This document shows, piece after piece, positions 35,030-44,316 of a DNA stretch of 64,000 nt; the first letter of the stretch is position 1, and each line of letters begins with the position of its first letter. The DNA comes from CBDFNN01 sp965250215 (GTDB lineage Bacteria > Bacteroidota > Rhodothermia > Rhodothermales > DATKEJ01): positions 434,001 to 498,000 of the forward strand of contig CBDFNN010000004.1 in NCBI GenBank assembly GCA_965250215.1, written 5' to 3'. Below the pieces are notes generated by a model. It did no database searches and was not told the origin of the DNA. It was given only the letters and a program-made list of their open reading frames with translations. Both the position numbers and the translations under genes were made by a program.

Positions 35030-38000
35030 GTGAATAATTCTCTCAATGCTAATCGACCCGCAATCATCCTGAGCAGTGTGTTTTTCGTGGTGATACTCGC
35101 CCTCATCGTTTTTGAACAGGGTCAGACGGATTCAATCTCAGTCGGTGTAGAATTAAGGAAGGACACCGGGACGAGCGACGGCACATTTCGGACGGTCGGA
35201 CTCTTGGATCGAGTGGCCAATCAAGGCCTCCGATTCGTGACCAATCAGGGTCAGGCAGGACCAGATGCCTTGTTTCATGTTCAGGCCGCGGGACATACGG
35301 TACTATTTTTCGAGAATCAAATCTCACTTCGCAGGACCGAAGCAGAAATCGGAAATAATGAAGTGATTCTTCAATTTGAAGGAAGCAAGATCGCAGCGCG
35401 CGTTGAAGGCAAGGGGATGTTGCCAGGAGTAGAACATTACTATAAAGGTTCTGACCCGGACAAATGGCATACCGACGTTCCCACATTCAACTCTGTTCGT
35501 TACACCGAGCTTTATTCTGGAATCGATTTGGCCTATCTGGGCGATGAAGGAGCCCTCGAAAGCGTGTTTTATCTGTCCCCAGGAGCCGATGTCAGGCTGA
35601 TCCGCCTGAACTATCAAAACGTCCGGTCGACGACTATCAGATCGGACGGAGCGCTTATCATCGAGACCGATCTGGGAGAGCTAATCGATAAGGCCCCATT
35701 TGCATTCCAGGAAATTGAGGGTGTCAAGATTGAAATTGACTCACGATACGTCTTAGTTAAAGATAATACAGTCGGTTTTGAACTCGGCGAGTATGATCGC
35801 AACTACGAGCTTGTTATTGACCCGGAGTTGGTCTTTCTAGTTACTTATGGAACAGGTTCTTCAGTTGGTTTCACCAGTGCGGAGGAAGTGGCCATAGACA
35901 GCAACGGAGACCTCATTCTCGCTGGATTTTCAAATTTGAACTTCCCGGTTACCAACACCATTTCGGCCTCAAATGATGCAAGCATTTCGGGGCTGCTGAT
36001 GAAACTGGATGGCAGGTCGGGCGAGGTCCTCTATTCAGCTTTATTTGGCGGCACCGGATTAGACCGCTTCAACGCTATGGCCCTCGATCAGGCAGGGAAT
36101 ATGTATCTGACGGGAGAAACGGAGTCTGACGATTTTCCTGTGTTGAACGCAACGCAGGAAACGAGGTCCGGAGCTGCTGATGCCTTCCTAGTCATCCTGA
36201 CACCGGATATGGAATTGTCGTACAGCAGCTACCTCGGAGGCACAGACTTTGATGCGGGGCGAGGCATAGGCCTGGATGGTGCGGGGAATATATTTGTTGC
36301 AGGCAGCACGGCAGCGGCAGATTTTCCTGTGACGGCCGGAGCGTTTCAGGAGACCTTTCAGGGCGGCGGCATAAACGACCCATTCTCAGGTGACTATTTT
36401 GTCACTAAATTCGACGCCCTAGGCGCCGTCAGTTATTCAACTTATCTCGGCGGTTCTGATGCGGATTATGTATGTGATCTCGTGGTAAATGCCCTGGGTG
36501 AAGTTGCGGTTACAGGTAACACAGAGTCAAGCAATTTCCCGACTTCAAATGCGTATCAGAATGCCTACGGTGGTGGAGCCTCCTTCGAAAGTGATATCAC
36601 CATTTCACGCTTGAACGCGACTGGTACTGGACTCCTATACTCAAGCTATCTGGGCGGCTCTCGCAACGACAAATGCCAGGGAATTGCGCTAGGACCAAAC
36701 GACGACGTGTTCGTATCGGGAAACACTACATCGGATAATTTCCCTGTGATTGGTGGAACGTCTGTTCCGGAGACAGGGATAAAAGACGGCTTTCTCATCC
36801 GTCTCGATAACACCGGACAACCAGTCTTCTCAGTCCGGTCTAATATGGTCGGCGATGACGAGTTTGTCGAAGTCACGGTGGATGAGAGTAATATCGCCAC
36901 GGTGGTGAGCGAATATACCGACACTATCGCGATTCTTGAAATGGAGCAAGGTGCTTCGCTCTTGACGGTATTTGCCTTTGATGCCCTAGGGCTCCGTGTT
37001 CACACGGCTTATGCTGCGGGTGGGTTTCTGGCTGTGGCAGGCGAGGACCATGACCCCAACGGCATCGCAGCACAGAAGGCCTCCTTTAGCGATCTTTTTA
37101 ACGCGATGATGAGTTTTGGCCGCTTGGACGTTTCTTGCAGTTTAACCGGTGATGGAACACTGATCATCACCATCGGAGAAGAAAATGTTGCTCCGATTAG
37201 GCTTGGTTCGGTTGACGACCAAGACCCGTCGATCAATGTTCGGATCGGGAAAGATGAAAATGGAAAACTTACCGTCAATGGAGTAACAAAAGATCAATTC
37301 TTCGATTCCATCAGGTATATAAGAGTGGTGGGGTCTGAAGGGGACGACGACATTGATGCAACTGGACTCCACCGCGGTGTCTTCCCCTTGTTCGGCGTCC
37401 AGCTGAAGGGTGGGGGTGGAAACGACAAACTGAAAGGCAGTGACGATTTCCGCAACACTATTCAAGGTGGGCCTGGCGACGATAAAGTGATTGGGGGAAA
37501 TGAGAATGACAGACTTTATGGCGGCAGCGTCCGGGGCCCTGATGGTAAGGACGATCTGAATGGAGGAGGAGGAGGATGGGACCGTTTCTATCACACGGAT
37601 AATTTTTTCGGAAATTCAAGCGCCCAAAAAGGCGTAGCGCTTGACAGCTCGGACGTTCTGGTAATTCGGGACTCGGCGGGCATAGACACGCTCGACTTTG
37701 CTGGAAAGGTGTCTGGCATCACCTTAAACCTGGACATTATGGATGCCGAGCAGACGCTTGACGCTCAAGGATCGCTCATTACCTTGTCGGGAGTTTTCGA
37801 AGTAGTCTTGGGAAGCGAACTTGATGACGAAATCACCCTTACTCCGCTCTCGGGAGTGGATCGGCATGTTGATGGCAGTGATGGGACGGATGTACTCAAC
37901 TATGCATCTGAAGGTGCGGCTGCAGACGATGGCTCCACGATAACGACGACGGGCTATGGTAATGTAACTTACGTCAACATAGAAACTGTAAACCTATCTA

Positions 38001-38302
38001 TTGGCACCGCTATTGACGAGGATGATGGGACGCTGCCAAACTCTTTCAGCCTGAGCCAGAATTACCCCAACCCCTTCAATCCCACAACGTCAATTCAATA
38101 CAGCTTGGCGGACGCCGGGATCGTTAATCTGAATCTCTACAATTCACTTGGCCAGAGGGTCGCCATTCTTGTAGCTGAGCATCAGGTCGCAGGGAATTAC
38201 AGCCTAGCGTTCGACGCCTCCGGTTTCCTTAGTGGTAGCTATTTCTATGAATTGAGGGCTGGCAGTTTTGTCTCAAGCAAAAAGATGACTCTCTTGAAAT
38301 AA
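35030..38302 (+). CDS. Giant surface protein: DUF7948/SBBP propeller, RTX-like repeats, T9SS domain (copy 1)
   Basis: The protein is 1090 aa from GTG 35030; the paralogue has ATG at the same place. Residues about 10-27 are a signal anchor. Residues about 60-265 match DUF7948 (FVTNQGQAGPDALFHVQAAGH, GVEHYYKGSDPDKWHTDVPTF, YSGIDLAYLG). SBBP repeats follow from about 275 to 610 (GDLILAGFSNLNFPVTN, GNMYLTGETESDDFPV). Calcium-binding RTX-like repeats lie at about 775-850 (GGGGNDKLKGSDD, GGPGDDKVIGGNENDRLYGG) and again near 890-980. The sorting domain begins LSQNYPNPFNPTTSIQYSL and ends SGSYFYELRAG...TLLK. It is predicted to be exported by T9SS and folded with calcium outside the cell. Adhesion is plausible. 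Confidence 0.9.
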   Translation: MNNSLNANRPAIILSSVFFVVILALIVFEQGQTDSISVGVELRKDTGTSDGTFRTVGLLDRVANQGLRFVTNQGQAGPDALFHVQAAGHTVLFFENQISLRRTEAEIGNNEVILQFEGSKIAARVEGKGMLPGVEHYYKGSDPDKWHTDVPTFNSVRYTELYSGIDLAYLGDEGALESVFYLSPGADVRLIRLNYQNVRSTTIRSDGALIIETDLGELIDKAPFAFQEIEGVKIEIDSRYVLVKDNTVGFELGEYDRNYELVIDPELVFLVTYGTGSSVGFTSAEEVAIDSNGDLILAGFSNLNFPVTNTISASNDASISGLLMKLDGRSGEVLYSALFGGTGLDRFNAMALDQAGNMYLTGETESDDFPVLNATQETRSGAADAFLVILTPDMELSYSSYLGGTDFDAGRGIGLDGAGNIFVAGSTAAADFPVTAGAFQETFQGGGINDPFSGDYFVTKFDALGAVSYSTYLGGSDADYVCDLVVNALGEVAVTGNTESSNFPTSNAYQNAYGGGASFESDITISRLNATGTGLLYSSYLGGSRNDKCQGIALGPNDDVFVSGNTTSDNFPVIGGTSVPETGIKDGFLIRLDNTGQPVFSVRSNMVGDDEFVEVTVDESNIATVVSEYTDTIAILEMEQGASLLTVFAFDALGLRVHTAYAAGGFLAVAGEDHDPNGIAAQKASFSDLFNAMMSFGRLDVSCSLTGDGTLIITIGEENVAPIRLGSVDDQDPSINVRIGKDENGKLTVNGVTKDQFFDSIRYIRVVGSEGDDDIDATGLHRGVFPLFGVQLKGGGGNDKLKGSDDFRNTIQGGPGDDKVIGGNENDRLYGGSVRGPDGKDDLNGGGGGWDRFYHTDNFFGNSSAQKGVALDSSDVLVIRDSAGIDTLDFAGKVSGITLNLDIMDAEQTLDAQGSLITLSGVFEVVLGSELDDEITLTPLSGVDRHVDGSDGTDVLNYASEGAAADDGSTITTTGYGNVTYVNIETVNLSIGTAIDEDDGTLPNSFSLSQNYPNPFNPTTSIQYSLADAGIVNLNLYNSLGQRVAILVAEHQVAGNYSLAFDASGFLSGSYFYELRAGSFVSSKKMTLLK

Positions 38303-38481
38303 ACTTGAGGGAGCTTCCTCCGCTCGAAGCTCTGAATTTTGGAAACTTGTTCGTATTTCAGATCGATGGATTCTCAAATACGGTGTCGATGATTTTTATT
38401 AAATAGGCTCACCATGATAATGCGCATCGGAGTTCAAGCTCTGCTCTGGGAGCACCTCCTTTACATGACCGAGATCGTAAC

Positions 38482-41400
38482 ATGAATAATTCTCTACTTG
38501 GTAATCATCGTGCAATCATCCTGGCTGGTATGTTTCTCGCGGTGATATTCGCCTTCATGGCTTTCGGAGGGGGTCGGACGGATTCGATCTCAGCCGTGCT
38601 TGAATTGAGGAAGGACACCGGGACGAGCGACGGCACTTTGCGGACGGTCGCACTCTCGGATCGACTGATCAATCAAGACCTTCGATTCGTGACCAATCGG
38701 GGTCAGGCAGGACTGGATGCCTTGTTTCACGTTCAGGCCGCAGGACATACGGTGCTATTTTTCGAGAATCAAATTACACTTCGGAGGACCGAAGCAGAGC
38801 TTGGAAATAATGAAGTGATTCTTCAATTTGAAGGTAGCAACATCGCACCGCTCGTTGAAGGCAAGGGGATGTTGCCAGGAGTCGAACATTATTACACAGG
38901 CTCTGACCCGGATAACTGGCATACCGACGTGCCCACATTCAGCTCTGTTCGATATAACGAGCTTTATTCTGGAATCGATCTTGCCTATCTGGGGAATGAT
39001 GGAGCCCTCGAAAGCACCTTCTATCTGGAACCGGGAGCCAATGTCAGGCTTATCCGCCTTAATTATCAAAACGTCCGGTCGACGACAATCAGATCGGACG
39101 GAGCACTTGTCGTTGAGACCGACTTGGGAGAGTTGATCGATAAGGCTCCCTATGCATTCCAGGAAATTGGAGGCGTAAACATTGAGATAGAATCGCGATA
39201 CGTCTTACTTGAAGATAGCACGGTTGGTTTTGAACTCGGCGAGTACGATCGCAACTACGAGCTTGTTATCGACCCGGAGTTGGTCTTTCTGGTTAGCTAT
39301 GGAACTGTTTTTTCGATTGGATTCACCAGTGCGGAGGAAGTGGTAATAGACGACAACGGAGACCTCATTCTCGCTGGGTTTTCAAATTTGAATTTCCCGG
39401 CTACCAATACCATTGCTGCCTCAAATGATGCAAGCATTTCCGGGCTCTTGATGAAACTGGATGGTAGGACAGGCGAGGTCCTCTATTCGGCCTTATTTGG
39501 CGGTACCGGAATAGACCGCTTCAACGGTATGGCCTTCGATCAGGCAGGTAATATGTATCTGACGGGCGTAACGGAATCTGAAGATTTTCCAATCATGAAT
39601 GGCGCGCAAGAAACGCTCGCTGGTGATTCTGATGCTTTTCTGGTAATTCTCACTGCCGATGTAGAACTGACTCACAGCACCTATCTCGGTGGCAACGCCA
39701 ATGACATAGGCGCAGATATCGTCACAGACAGCGCAGGAGGTGTCTTTGTTGTCGGTCAAACGAGCTCCTTGGATTTTCCCACAACGGCAGCTTCGTTTCA
39801 GGAAGTATTTGGCGGCTCAAACTCTGATTTTGACAGTGGTGGCGACTATTTCGTGACCAAATTCACTGCTTTGGGTAGTATTGACTTTGCAACCTATATC
39901 GGTGGCTCTAGCTCCGAACGCGTTTGTGCGAGTGTCGTAAATGCTGCCGGTGAATTGACGATAACCGGAGTTAGCACATCCACAGATTTCCCCTTAGCCA
40001 ATGCCTATCAGGGCACCTATGGCGGCGGCGGAAATTTCAGCGGTGATATGACCATTTCGAGACTCAACAGCAACGGTGATGGCCTCCTTTACTCCACTTA
40101 TATTGGTGGAACCCTCGCTGATGGGTGTTCGGGAGTTTCGATGGGAGCAAACGGTGAGGTCTTCGTTTCCGGCAGCACGCGGTCAGAGGATTTTCCGATC
40201 GTCGGTGGGCAGTCGCTTCCCGAAGCGGGTTTCATGGACGGTGTTCTCGTGATGCTTGACAACGCTGGCCAAGCAGTCTTCTCGGTCCGCTCTAATATGG
40301 CCGGCGATGACGAGTTTGTCGAGGTCACAGTGGATGAGAACAATACCGCCTCAGTGGTGAGCAAATATGCCGCTACCCTCGAGATTCTTGAAAAGCATGA
40401 AGGTGCTTCGCTCTCGCCGGTTTTTGCGTTTGATGCCCCGGGGCTCCGCGTTCACACGGCGTATGCAGCGGGTGGATATCTGGCTGTGGCGGGCGAGGAC
40501 CTTGGTCCCAACGGCCTCGCGGGACAGAAGGCTTCTAGTGGCGACTTTTTTTGCGCGCTGATGAGTCTGGGCCGCGTGGACATTTCTTGCGAATGGAGGG
40601 GTAGCGGTGATGGATTTCTAGTCATCACCATCGAAGAGGGAAATGTTGCTCCGATTAGGATCGGGTCGGCTGACGACCCTGACCCTACGATCAATGTTCG
40701 GATCGGGAGAGATGACGATGGAAACTTTACTGTCAATGGTGTGACAAAAGGCCCCTACGAAGAACTCAGGAGAATTATTGTGGAGGGGTCTGAAGGGGAC
40801 GACGACATTGATGCAACTGGAATTAAGGGCAATGACTTCCCCTTGGTAGAAGAGATCGATATCAGTGGTAATGGCGGAGACGACAAATTGAAAGGTAGTG
40901 ACGATATAGACAATACGATTTTTGGTGGGGCTGGCGATGATGAATTGATTGGGGGAATGGAGGAAGACGCTCTTTTTGGTGGCAGCCGCGGAGGAGGTCC
41001 TGTGGGTAATGACCATCTCGATGGCAGAGGAGGATACGACCATTTCTTTTACACCCATAGGACTCGATCCGGCACTCCATTCAGAAAATCAGGCGCCCGA
41101 GAAGACGCAGCGCTTCTTGGCAGCTCGGACGTTCTGGTAATTCTGGACTCGGCGGGCATAGACACACTCAACTTTGCGGGAAAGGAGTCCGGCATCACCT
41201 TAAACCTGGACATTATGGATGCCGCTCAGACTCTTGACGCACAAGGATCGCTCATCACGCTGTCGGGAGATTTCGAAGTTGTCCTGGGTAGCGAGCTTGA
41301 TGACGAAATCACCCTTACTCCGCTCGCAGGAGTGGATCGGCATGTTGATGGTAGTGACGGGACAGATATACTTAACTATGCGTCCGAAAGTACGGCCGCA

Positions 41401-41778
41401 GATGATGGCTCTAGGATAACGACGACGGGCTTCGGTGATGTAACTTACGTCAACATAGAAACGGTCAACCTATCTATTGGCACGGCAATAGACGAGTCCG
41501 ACGCGACGCTGCCAGGCTCCTTCAGCCTGAGCCAGAATTACCCCAACCCCTTCAATCCCACGACGTCAATTCAATACAGTTTGCCCGAAGCTGGGATCGT
41601 TAGTCTGAATGTCTACAATTCGCTCGGCCAGAAGGTCGCCATTCTTGTAGCTGAACACCAGGTCGCGGGGAACTACAGTGTTAAGTTTGACGCCTCTGGT
41701 TTCCTAAGTGCTAGCTATTTCTATGAGTTGAGGGCTGGTAGTTTTGTCTCAAGCAAAAAGATGACGCTCTTGAAATAG
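38482..41778 (+). CDS. Giant surface protein: DUF7948/SBBP propeller, RTX-like repeats, T9SS domain (copy 2)
   Basis: The protein is 1098 aa from ATG 38482 and has the same domain order as the gene upstream: signal anchor, DUF7948, SBBP propeller, RTX-like repeats (GNGGDDKLKGSDD, GGAGDDELIGGMEEDALFGG) and a type A sorting domain (LSQNYPNPFNPTTSIQYSLPEAG). The N-terminal 400 and C-terminal 300 residues are close to copy 1. The central propeller (about 420-560) and the RTX block differ clearly. The similarity extends about 110 bp upstream of the start codons, so promoter and leader were duplicated as well. No gene lies between the two copies. Confidence 0.9.
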   Translation: MNNSLLGNHRAIILAGMFLAVIFAFMAFGGGRTDSISAVLELRKDTGTSDGTLRTVALSDRLINQDLRFVTNRGQAGLDALFHVQAAGHTVLFFENQITLRRTEAELGNNEVILQFEGSNIAPLVEGKGMLPGVEHYYTGSDPDNWHTDVPTFSSVRYNELYSGIDLAYLGNDGALESTFYLEPGANVRLIRLNYQNVRSTTIRSDGALVVETDLGELIDKAPYAFQEIGGVNIEIESRYVLLEDSTVGFELGEYDRNYELVIDPELVFLVSYGTVFSIGFTSAEEVVIDDNGDLILAGFSNLNFPATNTIAASNDASISGLLMKLDGRTGEVLYSALFGGTGIDRFNGMAFDQAGNMYLTGVTESEDFPIMNGAQETLAGDSDAFLVILTADVELTHSTYLGGNANDIGADIVTDSAGGVFVVGQTSSLDFPTTAASFQEVFGGSNSDFDSGGDYFVTKFTALGSIDFATYIGGSSSERVCASVVNAAGELTITGVSTSTDFPLANAYQGTYGGGGNFSGDMTISRLNSNGDGLLYSTYIGGTLADGCSGVSMGANGEVFVSGSTRSEDFPIVGGQSLPEAGFMDGVLVMLDNAGQAVFSVRSNMAGDDEFVEVTVDENNTASVVSKYAATLEILEKHEGASLSPVFAFDAPGLRVHTAYAAGGYLAVAGEDLGPNGLAGQKASSGDFFCALMSLGRVDISCEWRGSGDGFLVITIEEGNVAPIRIGSADDPDPTINVRIGRDDDGNFTVNGVTKGPYEELRRIIVEGSEGDDDIDATGIKGNDFPLVEEIDISGNGGDDKLKGSDDIDNTIFGGAGDDELIGGMEEDALFGGSRGGGPVGNDHLDGRGGYDHFFYTHRTRSGTPFRKSGAREDAALLGSSDVLVILDSAGIDTLNFAGKESGITLNLDIMDAAQTLDAQGSLITLSGDFEVVLGSELDDEITLTPLAGVDRHVDGSDGTDILNYASESTAADDGSRITTTGFGDVTYVNIETVNLSIGTAIDESDATLPGSFSLSQNYPNPFNPTTSIQYSLPEAGIVSLNVYNSLGQKVAILVAEHQVAGNYSVKFDASGFLSASYFYELRAGSFVSSKKMTLLK

Positions 41779-41860
41779 CTTTGGAGTCGCCGTCTCGGTC
41801 TGCGGCTCATCACTATCATTAAACCCTTTGGATGATCACATGTTATTCAGGAAAAAGAAA

Positions 41861-42292
41861 ATGAAGGTAGATTCTGTTATCCTCAGCCCTACATGTGTGC
41901 TATGCGCTGTCCCTAGTGCTCACATAGAAATCGTTGCACCAGAAGGATACCCTCATGAATCACAATCATGGTCGAGAAAACAAATAAAAATCTATGAGGA
42001 GCACAGAGATTTACAATCATACTATTTGTTATACGAAGGGCCTGGTGGAGGTAACGGAATGATTGGTGATCCCATATCACTAGAAAGAGTAGAATTGCTT
42101 ACGAGTGCTTTCTCAAAACCTTACGACGAAGCTGAAATGAAAGAGCAGCTTTATGACATGGCTGGTTATTGTGTGCCGTGTCAAGAATTCTATTGTAGGG
42201 GACATTGGAATCCTACTACTACGGGTGGAGGTACTTGCCCAGAGGGCCATTGGAAGTCACTAGATCCTCACTGGTCACCAGAGTCATTTTAA
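41861..42292 (+). CDS. Small cysteine/histidine-rich, probably zinc-binding orphan protein
   Basis: I use ATG 41861 (143 aa), which has AGGA nine bases upstream; longer frames from 41828 or 41840 lack a good site. Cysteines come in pairs, TCVLC near residue 14 and GYCVPCQEFYCRGHWN near 105, followed by GTCPEGHWKSLDPHW. This CxxC plus C/H pattern predicts one or two zinc-binding knuckles. I have a weak recollection of the FYC.GHWN...CP.GH.KSLDPHW ending in uncharacterised bacterial proteins. There is no signal peptide. The gene looks more AT-rich than the surface-protein genes beside it, which suggests transfer. Function is unknown. Confidence 0.65.
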   Translation: MKVDSVILSPTCVLCAVPSAHIEIVAPEGYPHESQSWSRKQIKIYEEHRDLQSYYLLYEGPGGGNGMIGDPISLERVELLTSAFSKPYDEAEMKEQLYDMAGYCVPCQEFYCRGHWNPTTTGGGTCPEGHWKSLDPHWSPESF

Positions 42293-42675
42293 TAATAACT
42301 GTATTGGTTTTGCAAGTAAGAGCACGCGGATTTGGTAAAGTTATCAGTTTTTGATATTCCAAATAACGGCACGCTTCTGATAACGCTAGTCACACGCGCT
42401 TCGAAGGTCGTCTCAAATATATTGTGCGCTGTGGCTAGTCGAGTGGTACATTTGTGTTGAGAGCCAGATAACCCTTGCTTCTCATTCACCCTATCCAGAA
42501 AACTTATGAACAGGCTGATTTTGTCTCGCTTTTCGGCAAGTGCGGGCTAAAGCTAAGCCGAATAATCCCAACCCAGTCTCCTGTTTCGGTCATCGAAGCA
42601 ATAGTCGACTAGGGCGGACCCATTCTACCCTCTGCTAAGACTGAACAACTCAATTCTCACACAAACTACCATACC
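42293..42675. other. Gene-free stretch, nothing clear
   Basis: About 380 bases between two plus-strand genes. No convincing frame on either strand. It presumably holds the promoter for the MbtH-like gene; no repeat or terminator with a T-run is visible. Confidence 0.4.
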
Positions 42676-43164
42676 ATGACTTACTACATCCACCGCCTGA
42701 TACCCACCTTGCTAATTGCCTTTCTTGTAGCCGGAACATCCTTTGCGCAGCCTACCAGGCAAGGCGCTGATCGCTACCAGGTCGTCATCAACCACGAAGA
42801 ACAGTATTCCATCTGGCTCGCTAGTGAAGAGGCGCCGAGAGGTTGGACCAAGCTAGGAGACCCATGCGCTCTAAAGGCATGCCATAAGAAAATCGAAGAG
42901 GTTTGGACGGACATGCGGCCCTTGAGTCTTCGGAAAAACATGAAGGCGGAAAAGCTTGATTCAAAGGACACAAGGTACTCAGTCGTAATCAACCACGAAG
43001 AGCAGTATTCAATCTGGCCAGCCGATCGCGAAGTCCCCGATGGCTGGAGCTCGGTCGACTTTCAAGGTTCTAAAAAAATGTGCATGGACTATATCGAGGA
43101 GGTCTGGACGGACATGCGGCCCTTGAGCCTTCGAGCAAGACTTGAAAAGACGGGCAAGCGCTAG
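42676..43164 (+). CDS. Exported protein with two tandem MbtH domains
   Basis: The protein is 162 aa. Residues 1-25 form a typical signal peptide (LIPTLLIAFLVAGTSFAQ). Domain 1 (33-86) and domain 2 (100-153) both match the MbtH signature: NHEEQYSIW, then PRGW or PDGW, then WTDMRPLSLR, with the three hallmark tryptophans at 47/57/77 and 114/124/144 in identical spacing. Domain 2 keeps the P of SIWP; domain 1 has L. Known MbtH proteins are about 70 aa, single-domain and cytoplasmic, and bind adenylation domains of nonribosomal peptide synthetases. Here there is a double domain, a signal peptide and no synthetase in 64 kb. The TolB-like gene follows after 38 bp, so the two may be co-transcribed. 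Confidence 0.88.
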   Translation: MTYYIHRLIPTLLIAFLVAGTSFAQPTRQGADRYQVVINHEEQYSIWLASEEAPRGWTKLGDPCALKACHKKIEEVWTDMRPLSLRKNMKAEKLDSKDTRYSVVINHEEQYSIWPADREVPDGWSSVDFQGSKKMCMDYIEEVWTDMRPLSLRARLEKTGKR

Positions 43165-43202
43165 CCTTGTCTCTTGGAAAGTCCTATCAAGCAGTAAGCA
43201 TT

Positions 43203-44129
43203 ATGTTACGTCCTTTACTCCTAACCGTATTACTACTTGCCTCTGTTAAGTCTGTGCAGGGACAGTGCCCGCCGCCGCAATCCTCAGACGATGACAGCTG
43301 GCTTGTCTTCGGCTCGTTTCGTGGGGGATCCTTCGCCAGTTCGGTACATAGGGTCGCAGAAGATGGTTCAGGTGAGTGTCAAATATCACGCAATCCTAGC
43401 GGTCGACCTGCTTCTCTGGATCCTCAGACTAGTCCAGACGGAAAGAGAATCGTGTTCACGCGTGGTGGTTCAGATCATCAGACAGCAGTGTGGATCATGA
43501 GCGCCGACGGATCAAATGAGAAGCGCTTGACGGGATCGGTCATGTCTCGTTTCTACCACCGTGCCTCACCTAAAGTCGATCCTACAGGCGAACTTGTTGT
43601 GTATACGCGTCTAAAGTCTGGCAGTCCTATCCTTGAAATTCTACGAATGGATAGCGAGGTGGTTTATAGCCTCGGCCCGGGCGAATCTGCCTCATGGTCG
43701 GAAGATGGAAACTCCTTGGTGTTCGTGGTGGGAGACAAAGGTGCGGGTAGTTTGTGGGTGTCGAAGGTAGATGGATCGGGACGGCAACAGCTAACAGATG
43801 GCACCTCCGATCGCGATCCGGCTTGGTCAAGTGACGGTAAACGTATTGTGTTCAGTCGCGACGTAGAGGACGTATCGGATCTCTTCGCCCTTGATCTCGA
43901 TACAGACACGCTCGACAACCTTACGGAGTCGCCGGAAGTCAGCGAAAGGAACCCGGCATGGTCTCACGACGGCGCCAACATTGCCTTTACGGCAAAGACA
44001 GATGATTCCCCCTTGGGATGGGAGCGAAGCATATTCGTGATGCCCGCAAGCGGCGGACCAGCTCGTCAAATGAGTTCAAGCCAATTTAACGATACAACGC
44101 CTTCATGGCTTCGTTTTGAGAAGCAGTAG
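43203..44129 (+). CDS. Secreted TolB-like (PD40) beta-propeller
   Basis: I use ATG 43203 (308 aa), which starts the signal peptide MLRPLLLTVLLLASVKSVQGQ; the frame from 43167 has no such start. The body has repeated PD40 motifs: SPDGKRIVFTRG, DPTGELVVYTR, SEDGNSLVFVVG, SSDGKRIVFSRD, SHDGANIAFTAK, each followed by a strand of the form WIMSADGSN or WVSKVDGSG. This is the propeller of TolB-type proteins, but the N-terminal TolB domain is missing, so it is not the Tol-Pal component. It probably binds a partner in the periplasm. A remnant of its 3' end is found at 47383-47458. Confidence 0.85.
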   Translation: MLRPLLLTVLLLASVKSVQGQCPPPQSSDDDSWLVFGSFRGGSFASSVHRVAEDGSGECQISRNPSGRPASLDPQTSPDGKRIVFTRGGSDHQTAVWIMSADGSNEKRLTGSVMSRFYHRASPKVDPTGELVVYTRLKSGSPILEILRMDSEVVYSLGPGESASWSEDGNSLVFVVGDKGAGSLWVSKVDGSGRQQLTDGTSDRDPAWSSDGKRIVFSRDVEDVSDLFALDLDTDTLDNLTESPEVSERNPAWSHDGANIAFTAKTDDSPLGWERSIFVMPASGGPARQMSSSQFNDTTPSWLRFEKQ

Positions 44130-44316
44130 GGAGCTTCTAACCCGGATTTCACAGCGGCAGGGGGCACGCGTGTTGTGGATCGGAATTGAAATGCGATTAA
44201 GATCGAACTATTCTATGACCGATGACCTTCGCCGAAGAAGCGCACCGAGATTGTAGCTTGATTCCAACTTAATTGGACGTATCATCTCTTTATCCATAAC
44301 CCAAGCGAATTGCGAA

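Larger units (their letters stand above)
34918..41778 (+). repeat. Tandem gene duplication of the giant surface protein
   Basis: Unit 1 begins at about 34918 and unit 2 at about 38367, both with GATTCTC...ACGGTG and the shared segment ATGATAATGCG before the start codon. Each unit holds a complete gene. The arrangement is head-to-tail with only about 65 bases of unique sequence between units. Confidence 0.85.

Noticed and set aside
42676..43164. Nonribosomal peptide synthetase cluster implied by MbtH
   Set aside because: No adenylation, condensation or carrier domain is found in any frame of the window, so the MbtH protein cannot be used to call such a cluster.
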